From positions 1 to 52,051 of the forward strand of contig CAIQUL010000134.1 of the NCBI GenBank assembly GCA_903874975.1: a stretch of 52,051 bases of DNA, given 5' to 3'. Both the position numbers and the translations under genes were made by a program. Under the pieces are notes generated by a model, which was not told the DNA's origin, searched no databases, and saw nothing but the letters and a program-made list of their open reading frames with translations. Source of the DNA: an uncultured Chthoniobacter sp. (GTDB taxonomy: Bacteria; Verrucomicrobiota; Verrucomicrobiia; Chthoniobacterales; Chthoniobacteraceae). Shown here one piece after another: positions 47,240 to 52,051 of this stretch (positions are counted from its first letter, which is position 1; each line of letters opens with the position of its first letter).

Positions 47240-48421
47240 CTACGCCGGAGTCATCTCGTGGGCGTTGGCGAAATGCTGGAGGGCGGGCTCGGCGCGGGTG
47301 GGTTGGATGAGCGGGAGGATGCGGCGAAGCAGCGCGTTGAGCACCGGCGAAGGGTGCGCGACGTAGAGGTCGAGGGGGGCGAGGGCGAAGCCGAGGTGGA
47401 GCTTGGGGTCGTAGTTCAGCGGCGTGCTGTAGTAGGTTTTCAGGCCCTGCGCGAGCGCCCAGGTGAGGATGTCGCGGAAGGTCACGAAGTAGAGGTGCAG
47501 GTCGAGGGCGACGGTGTAATCGAGGCCGAGATATTCGTCGTAGATCGCGCCGTCGTGGACGAAGCAGAGGCTGAACGCGACGAGCTTCCCGTTTTGTCGC
47601 CAGAGGAAAAAGCGGACGCGCTCGGGCATCTCCGCCGCGAGCCGTTGAAGAAATTCCTTGGTCAGCTTCTCGAACTGCAGCGGCGACCGCGCATAGGTCT
47701 GGAGGTAAAGCGCGAGCGCTTCGTCGGTGTGCGCGCCGAGGTCGTGGGTCACTTCCATGGCGAGCGGCGCGGCCTTGATCAGCGCCTTGAATTTCCGACG
47801 CAGATTCTTGCGCATGGAGTGGCTGAGCCGCCGTGCCATGTAGTCGTCGAAGCTCGCGTAACCCAGCTCCAGCCGCGTGGCGGGCATGCTCGGGATGCGC
47901 ACGTAGCAGGCGCCCGGCGCGGGCGCGCAGTGCAGCGGGTCGAGCGGTTGACGGTAATGCGCGGGGAAATCCTTCCACACCACCAGCGCCGCCCGATGCG
48001 CGCGCGCGATTTTCATCATCGCCTCCCGCAGCACCGCCAGCCCCCACGTCTCCGCGGGCTCCGCGCCGCCGAGGTGCCCCTCGCCCGCCGCGCACCCGAC
48101 CATGAGCATTTTCAGCCGGAGGCAGCGGGGGAAAAATTTCCGGACCGCGCGGAGCGGAGCGCGCACCCACGCGGGCGCGGTGGTGGCGAGATCCTGATCC
48201 ACGAAAAAGAACGGCTGCACCCCGCGCAATCGACCCTCGCGATCCTCGATGCGCAGCCCGTGGCACTCGAAGTCCAGCGTCCCGCCGACGATGTCGTAGT
48301 AGCGCGCGTCTTTCGCGAGATGCCGAAACGCATCACACCACGCGGCGTCCGCGCGCAGCTCGGCAAGCGGCGTCACGCGGACGCGGCCGGTGGAGGTTTC
48401 GAAAACAGCGGGCGGTGGCAT
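47240..48421 (-). CDS. GNAT-fold acyltransferase, FemAB/peptidogalycan-type
   Basis: A 393-residue protein of the large GNAT/FemAB-like group (DUF482 or 'peptidogalycan biosynthesis' type). Recognisable segments are WCDAFRHLAKDARYYDIVGG near the N-terminus, GLAVLREAMMKIARAHRAAL, the basic YMARRLSHSMRKNLRRKFKA, and the C-terminal FFLWRQNGKLVAFSLCFVHD and YDEYLGLDYTVALDLHLYFV, followed by YYSTPLNYDPKLHLGFALAP in place of the acyl-CoA-binding turn. The substrate is unknown; relatives attach amino acids or acyl groups to cell-wall or lipid acceptors. The start at 48421 (MPPPAVFETSTGRVRV) gives the family length; the open frame upstream is antisense to the divergent gene. Confidence 0.75.
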   Translation of the reverse strand: MPPPAVFETSTGRVRVTPLAELRADAAWCDAFRHLAKDARYYDIVGGTLDFECHGLRIEDREGRLRGVQPFFFVDQDLATTAPAWVRAPLRAVRKFFPRCLRLKMLMVGCAAGEGHLGGAEPAETWGLAVLREAMMKIARAHRAALVVWKDFPAHYRQPLDPLHCAPAPGACYVRIPSMPATRLELGYASFDDYMARRLSHSMRKNLRRKFKALIKAAPLAMEVTHDLGAHTDEALALYLQTYARSPLQFEKLTKEFLQRLAAEMPERVRFFLWRQNGKLVAFSLCFVHDGAIYDEYLGLDYTVALDLHLYFVTFRDILTWALAQGLKTYYSTPLNYDPKLHLGFALAPLDLYVAHPSPVLNALLRRILPLIQPTRAEPALQHFANAHEMTPA

Positions 48422-48496
48422 CGGAAGCGGGCGGCCAGTGATAGCCGGGATTGACAGGATGGCGAATCTTCCGCGACTGCTGCGCGCCACTTCCCG

Positions 48497-49252
48497 ATGC
48501 GCCACCTGCTCCTCTTTCTCTGCCTGCTCTTCGCGCCCGCCGCCCTTCGCGCGCGCGACTTCGACCTGCGGCGCGACACCTTCGCCTTCTCGAACGACAC
48601 CGCCTTTCAATACGGCGTGGACGAGCGCGGCAAACTCCCCGTGAGCCTGCGCGAGACGCCCGCCGACTTCACCCACCGCTGCTTCGTGCTCTCGCGCGCG
48701 GTCCTGCAGTTCCACCAGTTCGCGCGGTTCGAGGTGAAAGCGCCGCGCCTTTCCCGCGAGGAATACCGCCGGCGCATCCGCGCGATTTGCCGCATCCCGG
48801 TCTGGAGCCGCGGCCCGGCGGAGCGAATCGTCATCCCCGGCTACGCCGACCTGCACAGCTTCTCCACCGCCTACGAGGGGCTGATGAAGGCGAACCTCGG
48901 CAACTGGCTGCCCACCTACCTCCGCGTGGGCAACTGGCGCATGGCCATGGGCCATCTCCGCCCCGGCCAGGCCGCCGCCGCCCGCTGGCTCAGCGCGTCG
49001 CTCGACCGCGGCCAGCCACGCGCGCTCTACCTCGCGCGCTTTCCCAGCATGAACCACGTCGTCATCCCCTACGCCCAGAAGCGCGAGAGCGGCGGCAACG
49101 TGCGTTATTTTGTCTATGACCCGAATTACCCGAACGAGCCGACCTGGCTGCTCTACCGCGCGAGCGAACGCAGCTTCGAGTTCGCGCCGCGCTGGTACTT
49201 TCCCGGCGGACGGGTCAACGTGATGCGCGTCTTTATTTCACCGCTGCACTGA
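48497..49252 (+). CDS. secreted protein with papain-like Cys-His-Asp arrangement
   Basis: A 251-residue protein with a signal peptide (MRHLLLFLCLLFAPAALRA). I do not recognise a named family, but the order of motifs fits a papain-like fold: Cys62 at the start of a helix in THRCFVLSRAVLQFHQF, His187 in FPSMNHVVIPYAQKR before a strand, and Asp208 in VRYFVYDPNYPNEP, where a YDPN-x-P motif commonly supplies the third catalytic residue or its neighbour. Protease, amidase or transferase activity would each be possible; this is inference from spacing. It is divergent from the GNAT gene and ends 10 bp from the convergent tex gene. Confidence 0.6.
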   Translation: MRHLLLFLCLLFAPAALRARDFDLRRDTFAFSNDTAFQYGVDERGKLPVSLRETPADFTHRCFVLSRAVLQFHQFARFEVKAPRLSREEYRRRIRAICRIPVWSRGPAERIVIPGYADLHSFSTAYEGLMKANLGNWLPTYLRVGNWRMAMGHLRPGQAAAARWLSASLDRGQPRALYLARFPSMNHVVIPYAQKRESGGNVRYFVYDPNYPNEPTWLLYRASERSFEFAPRWYFPGGRVNVMRVFISPLH

Positions 49253-49262
49253 ACGCGGCAGG

Positions 49263-51566
49263 TCAGTTCTTTTTCTGCTGCGCGAGGGTGAACCAATCGG
49301 GACCGCTCGGGGCGCTGGGCTTGGCGGGGCCGGCACTGGCCGGGGCGGTGTAGCGCTGCACGTCGCGCTTGCCGGCTTCGGTCTGGCGATCGGCGCGGGG
49401 GCCGATCTCCACTTTCGTTTTGAGGGAAAGGGCGATGCGTTTCCGCGCCATGTCCACTTCCATGACGGTGGCTTGCACGCGCTGGCCGACCTTGAGCACC
49501 TCGGCGGGGTTCTTCACGAAGTCGTCGCTCATCTGGCTGATGTGGACGAGGCCGTCCTGATGCACGCCGATGTCCACAAAGGCGCCGAACGCGGTGACGT
49601 TGGTGACGATGCCGGGGAGTTTCAGGCCGGGCTGGAGGTCTTCCATTTTCTCCACGCCGGCGGCGAAAGAAAACGCCTCGAACTGCTGGCGTGGATCGCG
49701 GCCGGGCTTGGAGAGTTCGGCGAGGATGTCTTTCAAAGTGGGGAGGCCGACTTCGGTGGTGGCGTAGTTCTCGAGGCGAATCTTCGCGCGCTTGGCGCTG
49801 TCGCGCAGCAGATCGGCGACGGAGCACCCGGCGTCGGCGGCCATCTTGTCCACCAGTTCGTAGCGCTCGGGATGCACGGCGCTGGCGTCGAGCGGGTGCG
49901 CGCCGTCGCGGATGCGGAGGAAGCCGGCGGCCTGCTCGAAGGCCTTGGGCCCGAGGCCGGTGACCTTCTGCAGTTCCTTGCGCGACTTGAAGGGGCCGTG
50001 CTCGTCGCGGTGCGCGACGAGGTTCGCCGCGACGCGCGCGTTCAGGCCGGAGACGTAGGCCAGCAGATGCTTCGATGCGGTGTTCAGCTCCACGCCGACG
50101 TTGTTCACGCAGCTCACGACCACGTCGTCGAGCGTGCGCTTGAGGGCGCTTTGATCCACGTCGTGCTGATACTGGCCCACGCCGATGGACTTCGGATCGA
50201 GCTTCACCAACTCGGCGAGCGGGTCCATGAGCCGCCGCCCGATCGACACCGCGCCGCGCACGGTGATGTCCTTGTCGGGGAACTCCTCGCGGGCCACATC
50301 GCTCGCGGAGTAAATGGACGCGCCGCTTTCGCTGACCATGACCACGGGGATCGCCGCGGGCAGGCCGAGCTTGCGGATGAAAGTCTCCGTCTCGCGCGAA
50401 GCGGTGCCGTTGCCGATGGCGATGGCCTCGACTTTGAACTTCGTCACCACCGCCTTGATCATCGCCTCCGCCTCGGCCAGATCGCGCGCGCCTTTCTCGG
50501 GATAGATCACATCGTTCGCGAGGAGCTTTCCCTGGCGGTCGAGGAGCACGACTTTGCAGCCGGTGCGAAAGCCGGGGTCGATGCCGAGCGTGACCTTCTG
50601 CCCGAGCGGCGAGGCCAGCAGCAGCTCGCGCAGGTTGTCGGCGAAAACGCGGATCGCCTCCTCGTCCGCGCGCTTTTTGAAAAAGGTCCGCGCCTCGCCT
50701 TCCATCGCGAAGCCGAGCAACCGCTTGAAGCAATCCTGCACCGCGAGCCGCACCTGCTCGGACGCGGGCGCTTTGCCTTTGACGAAGAGCCGCTCCAGCG
50801 CGCTCACCGCCTCGATTTCATCGGGCACGAGGCGCGAAAACAGGAAGCCCTCCGACTCGCCGCGCCGAATCGCGAGGACGCGGTGCGACGGCGCTTTCTC
50901 CGCCGGCTCGCTCCAGTCGAAGTAGTCCTTGAACTTCGCCCCCTCCTCCTCCTTCCCGCTGATGACCTTCGATTTGATCACGCCTTTCGTAAGGTAAAGA
51001 TTCCGCAACTGCGCGCGCGCCGTGGCGTCGTCATTGATCCGCTCCGCGAGGATGTCGCGCGCTCCCGCCAGCGCGGCGGCGACATCGGGGACGCTGTATT
51101 TTTTCGCGTCGATCTCGATCTCCGGCCCGACAAACGGCACCGCCGCCGCCGGCGGATCGGTCGCGACGTCCTGCGCCCAGAGCAGGTCGGCGAGCGGCTC
51201 CAGCCCGAGATCGCGCGCCACCGTCGCCTTCGTTTTTTTCTTCGGGCGGAAAGGCAGGTAGATGTCCTCCAGCGTGGTCATCGTCTCCGCCGCGTCGATC
51301 TTTGCGCGCAGCGTTTCCGTCATCAGTTTCCGCTCCACGAGCGACGCCACCATGGACTCGCGCCGCTTGTCGAGTTCCTCGAGTTGCTCCAGCCGGTCGC
51401 GAATGGTCATGATCTGCACCTCGTCGAGTTCACCCGTCTGCTCCTTCCGATACCGCGCGATGAAGGGCACCGTCGCCCCTCCTTCCAAAAGCACCGCCGT
51501 GGCGGTGACCTGACGCGGCTGGAGCTTGAGTTCGGTAACGAGTTTGACGAGGTGCTTTTCGATCAT
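49263..51566 (-). CDS. tex: Tex, S1-domain RNA-binding transcription accessory protein
   Basis: About 767 residues in the multi-domain Tex arrangement: N-terminal helices (KLVTELKLQPRQVTATAVLL, GATVPFIARYRKEQTGELDE), a YqgF-like RNase H domain (VTLGIDPGFRTGCKVVLLDR), helix-hairpin-helix repeats (VASCVNNVGVELNTAS-like VVSCVNNVGVELNTASKHLL; LVAHRDEHGPFKSRKELQ) and a C-terminal S1 domain (GIVTNVTAFGAFVDIGVHQD, GLVHISQMS). Tex binds nucleic acid and affects transcription and RNA decay; the YqgF part is usually considered catalytically inactive. The start at 51566 (MIEKHLVKL) fits homologues; an ATG 21 bp upstream is an alternative. The C-terminal tail beyond S1 is low complexity. Confidence 0.93.
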   Translation of the reverse strand: MIEKHLVKLVTELKLQPRQVTATAVLLEGGATVPFIARYRKEQTGELDEVQIMTIRDRLEQLEELDKRRESMVASLVERKLMTETLRAKIDAAETMTTLEDIYLPFRPKKKTKATVARDLGLEPLADLLWAQDVATDPPAAAVPFVGPEIEIDAKKYSVPDVAAALAGARDILAERINDDATARAQLRNLYLTKGVIKSKVISGKEEEGAKFKDYFDWSEPAEKAPSHRVLAIRRGESEGFLFSRLVPDEIEAVSALERLFVKGKAPASEQVRLAVQDCFKRLLGFAMEGEARTFFKKRADEEAIRVFADNLRELLLASPLGQKVTLGIDPGFRTGCKVVLLDRQGKLLANDVIYPEKGARDLAEAEAMIKAVVTKFKVEAIAIGNGTASRETETFIRKLGLPAAIPVVMVSESGASIYSASDVAREEFPDKDITVRGAVSIGRRLMDPLAELVKLDPKSIGVGQYQHDVDQSALKRTLDDVVVSCVNNVGVELNTASKHLLAYVSGLNARVAANLVAHRDEHGPFKSRKELQKVTGLGPKAFEQAAGFLRIRDGAHPLDASAVHPERYELVDKMAADAGCSVADLLRDSAKRAKIRLENYATTEVGLPTLKDILAELSKPGRDPRQQFEAFSFAAGVEKMEDLQPGLKLPGIVTNVTAFGAFVDIGVHQDGLVHISQMSDDFVKNPAEVLKVGQRVQATVMEVDMARKRIALSLKTKVEIGPRADRQTEAGKRDVQRYTAPASAGPAKPSAPSGPDWFTLAQQKKN

Positions 51567-51626
51567 GGCGCGGAAAAAGGCGCGCATGATGAGCGCTCCA
51601 CCCGCCGGGTCAAACGCGATTGCGCA

Positions 51627-51980
51627 TCAGCGCTGCACTTTCCACCGCGTCTCGGGCTGGAGGTTGATCTCCTCCTTTTTCACCTCGAAGCCGCAGGCCT
51701 GCAGCAGATAGGCCACGCCTTCCGCGCTGCTCATCGTCTGCTTCAGACTGTGGGCAAAAAGTTCGATGTATTCCTTGTAGCTCTCCAGCGCCAGGCTGCC
51801 CTCGGCGACGTAGCGCGCGAGTTCCTGATCGTGGTTCTCGATCATGTCGAAAAGCGCCCGCCGCAGCCGCATGCGCATCACCGGATCGACCACCAGCTTG
51901 AACGGATTCGCGCCGGGATCCGACGGCAGCGGTTCGTTGGCGATGTCGAAGTTGATCGTGGTCAGGGCGGCGTCGTTCAT
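51627..51980 (-). CDS. small protein of unknown function upstream of tex
   Basis: A 117-residue soluble, largely helical protein: LRRALFDMIENHDQELARYV, YIELFAHSLKQTMSSAEGVA, YLLQACGFEVKKEEINLQPE. It has no signal peptide or membrane segment and I cannot name its family. It is 39 bp upstream of the alternative tex start on the same strand and so may be co-transcribed with it. Regular codon use and a plausible start support a real gene. The last 71 bases of the window (51981-52051) are its upstream region and show nothing further. Confidence 0.6.
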   Translation of the reverse strand: MNDAALTTINFDIANEPLPSDPGANPFKLVVDPVMRMRLRRALFDMIENHDQELARYVAEGSLALESYKEYIELFAHSLKQTMSSAEGVAYLLQACGFEVKKEEINLQPETRWKVQR

Positions 51981-52051
51981 GGCGGTGGTGCGGTTGTTGA
52001 GTTTGGAAAAGTGCGCGCGCCGGATGGTAGGGCGCGCGGGCGGAATGGACA

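Noticed and set aside
45351-48266. Minus-strand reading frame of 971 codons
   Set aside because: It crosses the ferredoxin, transposase and GNAT genes in the wrong frame, is full of Arg/Pro/Ala and shows no domains. It is a GC artefact.

Overview
The window looks like a chromosomal segment of a high-GC, aerobic member of the Verrucomicrobiota (Opitutales/Chthoniobacterales-like). This is inferred from gene content, since no search could be run. Supporting signs are a complete alternative complex III (ACIII) locus joined to an A-type cytochrome oxidase, a Bat/MoxR operon with a BatB-BatC fusion, remnants of PSCyt1- and DUF1080-type genes typical of the PVC group, an Opitutus-like autotransporter tail, and many short palindromic repeats between genes. 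GC content is high throughout and codon use is fairly uniform.

Layout. 0.1-3.4 kb: a YkgJ-type cysteine-cluster gene running into an antisense tRNA-Pro, a TIGR02206 membrane protein, a shortened DUF1080 gene, and a two-gene unit ending in an HTTM protein. 3.5-12.3 kb: a bat operon, moxR - (four-helix-bundle cassette) - DUF58 - DUF4381 - batA - batB/C - batD - batE, with repeat elements lodged between or inside its genes. 12.4-15.0 kb: a decayed PSCyt1 fragment, a secreted protein with a possible caspase-like His/Cys pair, bioB and a small membrane protein, closed by a strong hairpin. 15.2-19.3 kb: a lipoprotein hydrolase, yaeQ, a GAF protein, a small lipoprotein and tRNA-Val, between two inverted copies of a repeat, each next to a gene fragment (FAD oxidase tail, autotransporter tail).

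19.3-39.7 kb, all on the minus strand: one respiratory supercluster transcribed from about 39.8 kb downward: actABCDEF (ACIII), a Pro/Ala-rich membrane protein, a cbb3-like subunit I, a CcoO-like cytochrome, a di-heme and a mono-heme cytochrome c, coxA-coxC-coxD, two small proteins, coxB, ctaA, ctaB, a SCO copper chaperone and a DUF420 protein. In outline, quinol is oxidised by ACIII, electrons pass through the cytochrome c domains to the CuA site of CoxB and reach oxygen at CoxA; ctaAB supply heme A and SCO supplies copper. The cbb3-like subunit I appears to have lost nearly all heme and CuB ligands, so it cannot be an ordinary oxidase. A consensus CRP-type palindrome lies upstream of actA.

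40-52 kb: a secreted unknown, a decayed PhyH/GNAT gene pair, pdhA-pdhB followed by a cysteine-rich protein, a small basic protein and a two-cluster ferredoxin, a remnant of an ISL3 transposase joined to the end of an OYE-family reductase, a GNAT/FemAB-like protein divergent from a secreted papain-like protein, tex, and a small unknown. The most interesting items are the ligand-less CcoN paralogue inside the ACIII-oxidase cluster, the roughly 200-residue insertion in CoxC, the repeat-bounded four-helix-bundle cassette, and the concentration of gene fragments at repeat elements.
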